Origin: Girardinichthys multiradiatus
Lineage: Eukaryota; Chordata; Actinopteri; Cyprinodontiformes; Goodeidae
Direction of reading: 5' to 3'
Assembly: GCF_021462225.1 (NCBI RefSeq)
Contig: NC_061816.1
Span: 10,503,390 to 10,567,389 of the forward strand
Length of the DNA: 64,000 nucleotides
Numbering within the stretch: the stretch's first letter is position 1; every line of letters starts with the position of its first letter. The position numbers were made by a program, and so were the translations under genes. The notes beneath the pieces are model-generated. The model saw only the letters and a program-made list of their open reading frames with translations, searched no databases and was not told where the DNA came from. Below, piece after piece: positions 1 to 11,458 of the stretch.

Positions 1-199
1 CATTTAAATATTGGCAGAACAAAATTACCTAATTGCATCCACTTGTAGATAATGTTTTTCACCTTTTCTGAAACTTCAATTTCAGACAGCGACATGTACC
101 CTTGATTTGGTATGAAAAGGACACTTATTGGACACCACAACATTAAAATACTTCTTAACGAGATCAATAGTCTGACCAACTAAGCTCATTTACATTCAT
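1..199. other. AT-rich flank, no gene seen
   Basis: Ordinary AT-rich non-coding DNA at the left edge. I recognise no gene or repeat here. The transposon relic that follows starts gradually, so its left boundary is approximate. Confidence 0.5.
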
Positions 200-662
200 A
201 CAGGACAGATTTGTAAAGTGCAAGACAAATAGTTAACCTGTCAACAGATTATTCCACATGAGCTGTGGATATCTGCAGCTCCTACAGAGCTACTTAAGAC
301 CTGTATGCTGCTTCTCTAATAAATTATTTCCTTGCCTGTCTGGGTGGGTTTGCCATACTCTTTATCTGCCCGTCCCTGCTTGAAACTTCTCCACAACCTT
401 CTCCTTGACTTATCTGCTGCCCTGCTTCAATGATGGAGTTTATCCAGCAACAAACCTCTGAAAGCAGAAACAGTACAGCTGCATTTATACTCAGAATAAA
501 TGACACACTATTTACTAATTGTGGTACTAAAATACACAGAGCTAAGTCCAAATGTATGACAGGCTTGTTAAATTTGTTACAACAACATGTATTTGTTCCT
601 TCCCCTTTACAATTAGGCAGTATAATGTGTTGGTCTATCTGTCATGTAAAATCTCAATAAAA
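200..662 (-). mobile_element. Tc1/mariner relic, family A (3' part)
   Basis: This is the antisense strand of a decayed Tc1-type transposase gene. It follows the order seen in the longer copy at 32495-33770: a stretch reading gagctgtggatatctgcagc, then tttgccatactctttatctg, a block around the transposase start, and a terminal part containing tgtcatgtaaaatctcaata. No reading frame survives. The right end stops at the TA where the element at 665 begins, so that element may have inserted into this copy. I do not see the rest of family A on the other side of it. Confidence 0.65.
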
Positions 663-664
663 TA

Positions 665-1983
665 CAGTGCTGTGAAAAAGTATTACAGATTTTTGTCATT
701 GTTTTGCTTTGTAGTCACCTTTAAATATTTCAGATCACCAACTACATTTTTATCTTGGGCAAAGATAACCTCGGTAAATCAAAACAGCATTTTTTAAATG
801 CGTTCATTTACTGAGGGGAAAAAGGAATGTCCCCCTCAGTCAAATCATTAATTACATGTGATTAAAAAACATTTGTTCAAAAACAGCTTCATGCCAGGCC
901 TGATTATTACCCGACCTACAGATATGATGAATAATTTAAGGAACATCTCTGAGGACTGAAAAATCTCAGAAATTAACACATTACCTTAAAAAAAATAATT
1001 GACATCTATCATTCTGGAAAAGATCACTAAGCCATTTTGAAGACTTTGGGATGGCTGCAAGCCAAAGAGAGCCATGATTCAGAGAAAACATGGAGCAGGG
1101 ATGAACTTTCCAAGGAGATGCCAGTTAACCAAAATTACTCCCAAGAGCTCGACAGTCTCAAAAGAACCCAGAACAACATTTAAAGCTCTGATGACATCAC
1201 TTGCCTCAGTTAAGGTCAGAGTTCATGATTGAACAAGAAAAAGAGTATGAGCCAAAAATGGCCTCCATGGGAAAGTTCTGAATCCAAAGCCACTGCTGAC
1301 CCAAAAAGAACATAAAGGCCCAACTCACATTAGCCAACGAATATGTTGATGATCCTCAAGACTTTTAGAACACCACTGTGTGGACTGAAGAGACAAAAGT
1401 GGACCTATTAGGAAGGTGTGGGTCATGTTAAGCTGACCCAGAACTAATGCAGCATTTCAGAAACAGACCTTTAGTCAACATGGTGGTGGTAGTGTGAGTG
1501 TTAGGGGCTACTTTGCTTCCTCAAGACCTGGACGAATTGCCATATTTGAGGGAATCATAAATTTTGCTCTCTACCAGAAAATCCTGCAGCTGAACAATGA
1601 TCCAAAGCACAGTTGCAAGTCAACATCTGAATAACTTAGAAAAAACAAAAGGAGGTGTTAGAGTGGCCTAGCCAAAGTCTGAACTTCAGACCTCAAATTT
1701 TAGCATAGGAGAGTGGGCCAAAATTCCTGTGAGGTAATGTTAAAAGCGCATTGCCAGTTAACACAAAGTTGGGATTGCTTTTTTCCCTTAATGAGTGAAA
1801 GCATAATTTGAAAACTACTTTTTATATTTACTCAGGTTACGTTTATCCCATATTACTTTTTGTTGGATTTATGTGAGACGAAAAACCAGAAACAAAAGAA
1901 ATCTGTAAGGAGGCAAATGCATATGCACAACTACTGTACAAAAAACATAGTTCAACAGGTATAAATACTGTGGCAAAGCACTG
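665..1983 (+). mobile_element. Tc1/mariner element, family B, both ends present
   Basis: A 1.3 kb element with both termini. It starts cagtgctgtgaaaaagtatt and ends with an imperfect inverted match (the left end of the reverse complement reads cagtgctttgccacagtatt). It is flanked by TA at 663-664 and 1984-1985, the Tc1/mariner target duplication. The interior is a degenerate + strand transposase: blocks near 1370-1410 (tggactgaagagacaaaagt) and 1480-1530 correspond to the first catalytic aspartate region and the glycine-rich SVMVW-type motif. Many stops and indels leave no reading frame longer than about 60 codons. It is a dead autonomous element or its derivative. Confidence 0.75.
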
Positions 1984-1985
1984 TA

Positions 1986-3245
1986 TGTAAACTAAGACTT
2001 ACTGTAGTGCTGAGACCAGTTGTAATGATCTAATGATGGGGTAAGTGAAGGATGTAGAATATCCTAAATCTTTCATTGGTTTTTTTAGGTTTGGGTAATC
2101 ATCTTTGAGAAACACAAAGATATTGCCCCTTTAGTAACTATCCAAGGATTCATTGTAGGAAGTGGAGAGGAAACATGAGTTAGACAGAAATGAAAAGGGA
2201 AGAAGAAAATGTGATGAAAAGGTTATGGAGGGAGGGGAGAAAAGGGCAGGTGGAAAACTGCTCTTTAGGGTCTTTAAAAGCAGCTGGTCCTGGTTTGAAG
2301 CTTGACCCCATTTAGGATGGATGAGAGACATCGAGACAGACTGAGAGAGAGAGAGATAGACCCTTCAGCCCCACTCTTAAAGGCCCTCCACAGGAAGTCC
2401 CCATTCTTCCTGGAACAGACACCCCCCACCAACAGCTGCGAAAAAGCCCTCATTTAGGCTGAGTGGAAGACGGAGAAAGAGTGGACCCCCATCCTCCTCC
2501 TAGGGGGGGCCCTTATATCAAAACTTCCCCTCAGCAGGCAAGACAGAAATGCCAGCAAGAAGGGAGGCTTTAGAGTGTTTTATCATTTCATTTGGTTATT
2601 GATTTTTGTGTGTTCTTGTTAGAAGCCAATTTGACCTTTGCAGGAATTTGCAGCTTGAAACCCAAACATTCTTTGATTTATTCTTTGGAGAAAAGTGCTT
2701 TGCATGTACAAACTAAAACATAATAGATTATAACTACTTCTGAATAATCTTTCCTGCATTTGCTAGAGTCCATCTGACATCTTCAATGAAACACATTCAA
2801 ATTGGCAATACTTAGGGAGAAATTTAGAAAATGACTCCTACACAAGGTAAGAAAGACTCTGCAGCTTGTGTTTTTCTGCCTCAGCTGACCAAAGGTTCTG
2901 GTCCACAGAACAATTTTCAGACCTGTCAGTAAAAATCTAGCTGTTGTAGTGTTGGTGTTAAATGGGATTAGCTGTTCCTGGTCAGTGACACCAGCTACAA
3001 ACACAGAGTTGTCTGCTCAGCCGGACGCCTGCCAAATGTTTGCAAAGTTAACATTGTCAGTATTTCTAGTTTGAGAAACAGGAACCAACAAATGGATATT
3101 TACTCTAACTACTACTAGTATGAAAAACAAGTATAAAATTCAGTTTAAAGTAATAACATTGCACCACTACAACCATCTCAACCATTTTCTATTCATAACC
3201 ATGCAGAAACAAAGACACGAAAATCAGTATGAATCATATGTAGAT
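1986..3245. other. Unique non-coding stretch
   Basis: No gene recognised. The part at 2340-2600 has GA-repeat and C-rich composition unlike its surroundings (gagagagagagata, then C-rich blocks to about 2520). Small frames on the - strand at 2131-2331 and 2783-3004 show no motif or coding signature. Confidence 0.4.
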
Positions 3246-3249
3246 CTAC

Positions 3250-4215
3250 AGTGATTGGCAAATATATTAACACCCTTTACGCTTTTGTACATTTTGTCAT
3301 GTTAAGGCTCAAGTTGAAGGAAAAAGGGATCTTCCTGCTGTGAGGGAACCCTCCACCAGTCTCATATCTTTTAAAGCTTCTACCAGCTTTTCTTGCAGGA
3401 TTGCTATGTATTTCGCTCCATCCATCACACCATTAACTCTGAACAGCTTCCCACTTCATGCTCAAGATGAGCTATCCCACAGCATAATACTGCCACCATC
3501 TTGTTTCACAGTCAGGATGGCGAGTTCTGGATAATGTGTAGTGTTAACCTGAGGACAGACCAGATTTTATCTTCAATTCCCTGTTGGGAAAAGGCTGTTC
3601 TGATCTGCACTAGTTAGGGTCGGGTTGGCTAAAAAGTCTGCAAGTGGGTGTGGGGAACAGACCAGACTCGACCTCAGTTACAGTCAATCAAACGTCTGAA
3701 ATGTTTGGTTCCGAATCCATAAAGAATACTGTGCATGGATTATCAACCAAACTACAAACGCATCAAGTGTAATTGCAGCAACTGTCACTGTCGTCAGTGA
3801 TTGTTTGTGTCTTCTTCCTCTGTATTTATCTTCTAAAGGTCCTATTGGGCATTGAAAAAATAAAAATGGGTGCATAAGTGCCAAGAAACACTATATTTAC
3901 CCTTTAAACTGCTGCCCTCACGAGTTTCGAAGAGCTCAATGAACTTTAGCTGGTGTAACAAATGATCTGTGGACCCTCGTCGGATGGAGATCTGTGATCC
4001 CGTCTTTTAGTCGGCATTAAAAATATGCTGAAAACAGCCTGTTAGTCCGCCTCTTTAGTTAACTGGACAAAGCCTTTAACCATTTTCCTTTCACTTCCCC
4101 AGTATGCCCAATCATGTGTTAGTCTGTAACATAAAATCCCAGGAAAGTACATCATAGTTTGTAGTTGTAGCATGACAAATTGTGAAAAATGTTCGAGGCA
4201 CTCTGAAGTAATTTC
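3250..4215 (-). mobile_element. Tc1/mariner relic, family A, with foreign middle
   Basis: Left end acagtgattggcaaatatat and right end tgaaaaatgttcgaggcact resemble family A termini. The segment at 3350-3560 contains cacagcataatactgccacc, the antisense of the GSIML-type glycine motif of the transposase. About 480 bases from roughly 3600 to 4078 do not match family A as seen in the other copies. Family A resumes with accattttcctttcacttcc. The middle is therefore an insertion or replacement of unknown origin. No intact frame. Confidence 0.6.
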
Positions 4216-5687
4216 ACTTTTGTACTTGGATCTGATAAAAATTATTTACAAAGATCAGGTGCTTAGCTTAAACCAGGTATCACTACCCTGTAGTCTGAAT
4301 GATTCATAGCATCTTGTCATACAGTTGATGGTGTACTATTTGAAATATTTCCTCACCAAAAATGGGACACCTGTCAAAGAAGCTGGTCCCTCAGGATGAT
4401 GCTAGTTTCTGTGATGTTTGGATCCTTCTTCTGTCAGCTGCAAGCATCATTTGACAGTTTTTGGCAGAGAATTTGAGAATTTTGGAAAATGAATATCTGC
4501 AAATATCAATGTTTTCATTGCTGCTAAATCTGTGTACTGACAGCAGAAACGAAAAAGATGTAGATTTAAAAAGGCTGCTGCTCTTAGCTCTTTACATTTA
4601 TTGGGGTGTAAAGTTAAACAATTGTCTCAAAACCTGCTACACTCAGGGATAAATGCCTTTGCAACAAGTCACTCTGCTGTGAATGGTCAATTAATTAGGG
4701 AGCGAGAGAAGTTGCATCAAAATACCCAATAACATACCAGTTCCCAGTTTTAATCAAAGGCAAGAACACATGGTGGTGACATTTTTAAACAGAATGGAGG
4801 CATTTCATTAAAATCAGGGTACAAATCACATTTCCTGCTGAGAAACGAAAAATAGATTACAGTGAAGTAGTGATGAAGATGACGAGCAAAAGGAATGGCA
4901 AAGTGGAACTGATCAGGAGTGTGATTTCTCTTCCTTAAAGAGGTATAGAAGGAGGCTGAAATTATAAGACGGAGAACGTTAGTAGACTATAGTCTGAACT
5001 TTCCAGCTACCAACATCTTGGTTAAATGTGATGTTGGATCCAAACCAAATTACTGTAATGACTATTTGAGAGATTTCATTAGACAAGAAACCCTTAAAAG
5101 AGTTAATTTACTTATGATTTATGTTTAAAATGGTATGTACTATAACCTTTAAACCTTTTGAATATTATTCATGTCCATGAAGTTCCAATTTGAGAACTTT
5201 GATGGTCTTTACCTCCAAAATATATCAAATTATGAACTACAATTTCTTCAGATTGTTTATTCAGTGTATTTCAAATCAGAAAAACTTCCAGGATTTTGGT
5301 TTGCTGTAACTGCCATCAGTTCACATACCATAGAGGGTTATAATAGCACAAAATGATTCAACCACTTGGCCAACCTAGGCTCATAAATCTCTAAAAAGTC
5401 AGTTTGGGGTGAACCATATTTCTAAGGAATTGCTGGCATTGGGATGTATTTCTAGTCTAGCCATAAAAGATGTACTTGGGGATATTAACTTAAAAATAAT
5501 GTACATATTTTTCATGTATTCTCCCTGTGAGGCAGTATTGTATGCAATTTTAGCTACTTTTAGATCCACATGGTTTAAACCTTAGCTACATGAAAGATTT
5601 AGGTTGTGTTTTAATATTTGGGAAACTGAGCCAACAGGTATCAAACAGTGTATTGTCTCAGATATGTGTGTATGTGCATTAGCCTGA
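4216..5687. other. AT-rich non-coding stretch
   Basis: I see nothing recognisable. Short frames at 4461-4652 (+) and 5171-5356 (+) lack motifs and have the AT-rich composition of the surrounding DNA. Confidence 0.4.
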
Positions 5688-5719
5688 CAGGTTGAACCGA
5701 TACCGATCGGTCCAACCTG
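5688..5719. repeat. Strong inverted repeat (hairpin)
   Basis: Arms caggttgaaccgat and atcggtccaacctg pair at 13 of 14 positions around a 4-base loop (accg). It lies in otherwise unremarkable DNA and is not at the end of any transposon I recognise. Confidence 0.55.
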
Positions 5720-6099
5720 GTCGGCTTTGATCTGTTCATTGTGTTTTTGCGCTGGCCTGGACCCACTGCTCTCTGAGGGACTATCATTGCTGGTAATCCA
5801 CTTCATGGTCCACTAATCTGTTTTCACCAGGGTCCCCCCCCCCACCCCCAGCTCTCTTTCTCTCTTTTCTTTCTCTATTTTTCTTCTTGTGACCACTCCT
5901 CAGCAGGGTTCCTCCCTCTCTGCTCACCTTGCTCTTTAAAGGTCACATCTTTATTCTTCTCTCTTTCCTTCTCCTCCAGCCTCTCTTTAATAACACTAAT
6001 CTTACTACACAAAGAATCAAAGATTTCAGGTTTACTGTCTGTCCATTCGAAAATCAAACTCATAATGAGAGCTTAAGCATCTTTCTACCTTCCATTTTT
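5720..6099. other. Pyrimidine-rich non-coding stretch
   Basis: C- and CT-rich on the + strand (C tract near 5835-5850, then tctctttctctcttttcttt). No gene. The short - strand frames here owe their charged sequence to the GA-rich complement. Confidence 0.4.
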
Positions 6100-6590
6100 C
6101 CCATATCATTGCACTGTTTAGCTCTAAGATAATCTGAGTAAATACAAAATACAGTTTTCAAATTAGGATTTCATTATTAAGCTAAAAAATAACTAGCAAA
6201 CCAACCTGGCCCTGTGTGGAAAACTAATTGCCCACTACATCTAATAACTGGTTGTCCAACCCTGCAATAACCAGCAGTGAGATGTTTACATCACTGTAGA
6301 GGGATTTTGGCCCACTCTTCGTCACTAAAATGTTTTAATTCAGCTGGTTTGGGTTTGAGATTTTTGAGCATGAACAGTCTGTTTAAGGTCATGCTCCAAC
6401 AGCTCAATGAGGTTTGAGAACTGGACTTGGACTAGGTCATTGAAAATGATGCTTTGGCATTTCATTTTTGCACAGAGCTAGGTTGGTGCATCTTTTTCAC
6501 TTGATAAATTAAATCATCATTTGAAAACAATGTTTTGTACTTACTCAGGTTATTTTTTGCTGACAATCAAGACTCAGGGTTTTGGAAAGG
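6100..6590 (-). mobile_element. Tc1/mariner relic, family B, internally deleted
   Basis: The left part reads ctggccctgtgtggaaaact and tctaataactggttg, the terminal region of family B, followed by ggattttggcccactcttcg and an antisense transposase C-terminal block to about 6440. It then jumps to the opposite terminal region (6480-6590, with gtacttactcaggttatttt). The catalytic middle is missing. Confidence 0.6.
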
Positions 6591-6689
6591 CTTTTTGCAT
6601 CTCTCATTGCTGAATGCAAAGAGGTGCAACATGATTTCTGAAAGCTCTCCAGTGATCATAAAACAGTGGCATGAACAAGGAGCACAGAC

Positions 6690-6970
6690 ACATCAAAAAT
6701 TTGCAGGAACACTTGAGTGAGAAGATTTTTGAACAGATGATAGAAAAAAAATTCCCACTGCATTTTGCCCAATCAATGTAGGAGACACACCAAACTTATG
6801 GAAGAAGGTGCTCTGCTCAGATGAGCCTTAATTGAACGTTTTTGTTCTACGTGCAAAATGCTACGTGTGGTGGAAAACTACCACCCTGAACGCACCGTCT
6901 GCACCTTCAAACACAGAGGTGGCAGCATCATGCTGTGCATAAAGAAAGCCCAACTACACCCCACAGATTT
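6690..6970 (+). mobile_element. Tc1/mariner relic, family A fragment
   Basis: Sense-strand transposase remnant. Around 6790 gaagaaggtgctctgctcag is the block before the first catalytic aspartate, here TCAGATGAG. A frame from 6858 carries HRGGSIML, the glycine-rich Tc1 motif. Both ends are truncated. Confidence 0.6.
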
Positions 6971-6974
6971 TGAA

Positions 6975-7095
6975 ACTGCACTATATTGCCAAACGTATTG
7001 GGCCACACCACCAAATCAGTTAATTCTGGGGTTCACTAATCACTTGCATGGCTACAGGTGTAGCATAATTAACCATAATGTATGCCTTTAGGTGT
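6975..7095. mobile_element. Terminal fragment of another Tc1-type family
   Basis: The sequence tatattgccaaacgtattgg followed by a block ending ggctacaggtgtagcataat resembles the end of a fish Tc1-like element known from memory. Only the terminal ~110 bases are present and no transposase follows. Confidence 0.5.
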
Positions 7096-7247
7096 AAAAC
7101 ACATATGTTCAATTAAAAACAGCAAACTGTGAAATTTTAACTTATGTGGCCTATTTGAAGAATTTCACATGTTCTTTGGCTCTACACTGAGTTGTACTTA
7201 ACTTGACTCTCCTGTGAGAGCTTCTATTTGATTCTTCCCACTTACCA

Positions 7248-8170
7248 CGTGGTCAATGCAGGTGCTGATGATTTCCAGCTTTTGTAGTACTTGTCCATTT
7301 GTAATCGCTTTGGCACTGCCAAAGAGAGAAAAAAGCAGAAGAAATCCAATCCCCTTCAGCTCCATGTACACAATGATAAACAATAGAGAACCTCACAATT
7401 TTATGCAAACCTGTGGTTTTGGTTTTTACTTTGGTGTTCTAACCTGCTTGCAAGCTGTCCTGGATGTTTCTTCTCTCTATAGTTTGCAAGATGATCTGTT
7501 TGAATTTCCGCACCCTGGGGCGGTTCACTTTCAGGTGAACCAAGATCCACGTTTTCAGGCGACCCAAACTTTGGATGACCTCTCACACCTGGCACCGTAA
7601 AATACAAACAATCAGTCAAACAAACCAAGGAGATGAAGTGACATATTATTAACGGTTCCTATACATGACCTAACAACTTAAATCCTTGCAATACCTTGAT
7701 ATTCTGCTGTGTAAACCACAGCAGTATGATGTAGTCTCTTACGCTCCGCTGTCTTTTTCTGTACGGCTGCATTTTTCTCACTCAGGAATGCAGAGCATTG
7801 TGGAAGGCACCTCGCTGCCTCACCTGCCCGTCATACTGGGCAGCTTCTTGTGATAGCTCCCGAAGTGAGCAGCTGCTGTAGCTACAAGACTTTTTCCTGG
7901 CAGTTCGGTCCATTCTTTCTGGTTTCCTTTCACCAAATGTATTAAGACACCCGGGCCATCCTGTTGTGAAAAAACCCTTATCTGGTGAACCATAGACCGC
8001 AAAGGATACAGACAGCGTTGCATTCTGTGCATCCACCACACAGTACAATACAAGAGAGGTGGAGTTTCCAAATTTCAAAATGCATCTGTCTTGTGCTTGA
8101 GACAACAATGCAACTAAACTAGCTTTACTTGGAGACACTAAGTGAGTGAAAATTATGATGAAAACCATGA
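7248..8170 (-). pseudogene. Possible decayed multi-exon gene
   Basis: Three exon-like blocks lie on the - strand. Block 1 (about 8070-7826) ends at a GTGAGG donor. Block 2 (about 7587-7446) follows a tattttacggtgccag acceptor and ends at a GTTAGA donor. Block 3 (about 7318-7250) follows a good polypyrimidine tract and CAG acceptor (ttttttctctctttggcag) and ends at GTAAGT. In block 1 two overlapping frames switch near 7950; read across the switch they weakly recall the N-terminal region of multi-copy teleost DUF4806-type proteins (a CVV start, then a tryptophan-proline pair and a late SYHKKL). Block 3 encodes NGQVLQKLEIISTCIDHV. Splice phases do not join cleanly, so it is decayed if real. The family link is inference from memory and weak. 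Confidence 0.28.
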
Positions 8171-9814
8171 TGCAGAGAGCATGGTGGGGCTTGTGAATGT
8201 GTGTTCATTTTGTGTCTGATTTCTGCCCAGTCTGGATCAATTTGATGGATATTCTCTATCTATTAGCTGCTTCACCATGTGGTACAGTGTGCTGCGGACA
8301 AAGTTCATCAAATTACAACTTTGGGATATTTCGCTTTGCTCAGTTGTTTTACAGAACATACGATACATACAAATGGATTTTAGTGCAGCCGGTACAGCTT
8401 TCAGTGTGAAAGCCCCTTTAAAGTTAAGTCGTAAAACCAAAAATCGTTAGACTTACACTCTAAAGACTCAGGTCTCGTGAACAATCTGTATCTCATGTAA
8501 TTATGGGTAGGTCACAGTGGCAGAAGGCAACCTGACGGTGAATCCTGGTCCCCTATTGGCCACCCAAAGCACCGCATGACAGAAACTGCAACTGTGCTTC
8601 TGTACATTTTAGCTGCGTGCACATCCTGTCTTCAGATAATTGCCGTGGTCAATGATCCACTGCAGTGACATGCTACCAAACAACAGATATTTACAGGGGA
8701 GCTATATTTTTAAAGGGGAGAATGTGGTTTTACACTTTTTATGCATGTAATTAGTGGTTTAGGACCCTTACCAAGCTAAGTGCCAGGTGAAAAAAGCTAA
8801 CAGTTAGCAGTAGCTAACATTAGCTAATTATGCATGTGTACAAATCATATGACATAATCTTCCATATGTAAACTGTTCAGTAAGCATCAATTCAGTTGAT
8901 TTTGCCAGGGATGTTTATAATGGGGGTGGTACGGGTGATATAGTCACCATTTTGCATTGGTGTATGTCTAAGCAGATGAAGAGAAAGACAGCCTGCATCA
9001 GTAAGGGGCCAATAGTAACAAGAAGACAACACAGAATGACAGACAGGGTGAGGAAGACAGAAGTGATAGATTCAGGGAGTGAGAGAGAGAGGCGACCCCA
9101 CTGACCAGAATACTCTCGCTGACCATGAAGAAAACACAGAATAAAACATTTTGGAAAATCATTTAAACACTTTAAAAACTAATACTTCTATTTTTAGATG
9201 TTGCTCAAAAACTACAACAGCTGACAGGGCATGAGAGAGGAGCCCCCAATAACCAATGGCCCAAGTCATCTCCCAGGTATACCAACTCAAGCACAATGGA
9301 CTTTGAATTTTACTTGAGCCCAAGATGATATAGTGGCAGATTTAAAGTCCAGAATAATCCATTAGATGTCTTATGATGAAAACAGTTACCTATCTGATCT
9401 TGATGGTTAATCTCTGCTGAATAACTGATGAATAACTTATCTTTTAAACAGATATCTCCAAATGAAGAACTGATGGACCCGTCCATAAATGCCCGAAGCT
9501 CTTCCTAGAACACCTCAGGTGACAGGAGAAGAAACATTCAAGCCATGTTGTATACCATACACATAAGAGTCAGTGTTAACTTCATTTCCAGGATACAAAA
9601 ACCAGAAAAAGCAATGTTCAGAGATGTGGGAATTGCTGCACATGTAAAGGAGAGAGTCACATCAATGTAATGATGGCTTGGAAGGAATTTGATTGAGGAG
9701 AAAAATCAAATGCATCTTTAATAAGTACCCTAACTCAGTATTACAGTAAACAGGTACAGGAATATCATACATAGATCAAAACTGGACACGAGGCCTTGAG
9801 GTTGACTGCAACCC
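8171..9814. other. Non-coding stretch, probable 5' part of a hAT element at its right
   Basis: No gene recognised. Motif ctaacagttagcagtagcta near 8796-8815 is an imperfect short repeat. The right part may include the upstream portion of the hAT relic beginning about 9815, but I cannot place its left terminal repeat. Confidence 0.35.
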
Positions 9815-11400
9815 ATAATATTTCATAAAGGGGTCATAGGGAGTGAGAGATGCTGACAATCATGAAAACATTTTGCCAAGATTGGATGCAATTAGCAACC
9901 ATGATCCAGTTATCAAACAGACAGAGCCTCATGATGCAAAATACACAAGCCACCAAATTCAGAATGAAATTTTAGAACCATTAGCTGCAATAGTACCTTC
10001 CTCTATCATTGAGGAGACCAAAGATAGACCTAATGGGCCTTATTAGGCTTTCCCTAATGGCAGATAAAACCAAAGGTGCAAAAAATAAAGAACAGATCTC
10101 TTTTGTGTTGAGGTACTATTATAAAGGAGCTGTAAAAGAAAGCTTTCCGAACTTTGAATCTGCAGACCGCCTTGATGCGGCATGACACAAAAATACTGAA
10201 GAGATATGGTCTGGACTACAAAAATAATCTGGTATTCTGGTATCATTCTGGCATTCAAGCTCATATCAAGGAAGTGACAAAGCAGGCGTTTCATATCATT
10301 GCAATGCTCACAGTCTTTATCACGTTCTTGTTGACAGTTAAAGCAGTCCCAGAAACTAAATGATTTATTTGTGTTGTTGCAGAGCCCAGTTGTTATGTCC
10401 TAATGAAGTGGTATGGTATAGAACCCAGAGAGTTTCAACGATTGAGAGGGACAAGGTGGGCATGTCAGCTTATCGCTTGCCAAATTGTAATTTATAGAGT
10501 ACCTGCTATTATATCTGTCCTTGAGGACTTTACTGCAAAAAACAGCAGAGACATAAGTACCTATGCACAGGGTCTGCTTGCTCAAATTGGCCTGCAGTTC
10601 ATTGACCTTTTGGTGACAGGCATTAAGGTTGTCACTGATGCAAAATGTGTCTCTGACATTCTGCAGTCTCCCTGTCTTCATTGATGTTCAATGGTAGATC
10701 TTCTTGAAGTCCTTGTGCAATTTTCAAGAGTACAGAAATTAAGTTTTAAAGACAGCTGAAAAATGCAATGTGGAGAGAGATCCCATTTCAAAAAGACAAC
10801 AAACTGTTAGATGGACATAATGTCATGTCCTCTTAAAGGGGAGTGTTCTGAGCAATCCAAAGACACTTTTTATAGCAACATATTCTACCCTCTACTTGAT
10901 AACATGATTAGTGAGTTAAAGAGACGATTTCCAAAACCAAACTGTGATGTAATGCTTGGAATCCAAGCCTTAAATCTTTCAAGCACTACATTTTGCCTAG
11001 ATAAGGCTCTACATTGATTTGCTTCTATTTATGAATGCAACATGGAAGACCTCAGACATGAGGTGAACCAAATGAAAAGAATCCTGGAGAGGAAAGTAGC
11101 ATCTGGCCTACAGAATCCTACTAACATAGTAGAGATCACAAAAATCGTGGAACCTTTTAAAGAGCTATTCCATGAGCTCTTCCTGTTATGCAAAATTTCT
11201 ATAACTGTAAGTGACAATTTCTGTGAATGTAGTTTTTCCACCCTCAAGCTGATACCTAATACCGACCATGGATGATGACAGACTGAGCAATCTGGGTATT
11301 TTAAGTGTGGAGTCTAGACAAGCAAAGACCCTGGACTTCAGAGATTTGGTAAATCGTTTTGCTGCAAACCATAACAATTAGCAGAATACAGCTGTTGTGA
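9815..11400 (+). mobile_element. hAT transposon relic (ZMYM1-like transposase)
   Basis: A decayed hAT transposase runs left to right across frames. The order is: a piece with NHDP and KYTSHQIQNEILEPLA (9843-10040), a LMADKTKG block where hAT proteins have the first catalytic aspartate (about 10050), KEQISFVLRYYYKGAVKESF (about 10075-10150), RGTRWACQLIAC (about 10445-10490), LLAQIGLQFIDLLVTG (about 10570), and the C-terminal dimerisation region with FKELFHELFLLCKISI and CECSFSTLKL (11150-11260), closing near 11380 with FAANHNN. Frameshifts and stops break it into at least five pieces. hAT proteins cut and paste DNA with 8 bp target duplications. I could not find terminal repeats. The next element starts only about 60 bp after it. 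Confidence 0.8.
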
Positions 11401-11458
11401 GGCTGTAATTTTTAATTGCTAATGTTGTGAATGTTATTTGTGTGCATCTATATATATA

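Noticed and set aside
7782..8168. A secreted protein starting at 8168 with a hydrophobic N-terminus
   Set aside because: The supposed signal sequence lies upstream of a probable exon edge and a better frame switch exists inside; not supported as a simple single-exon gene.
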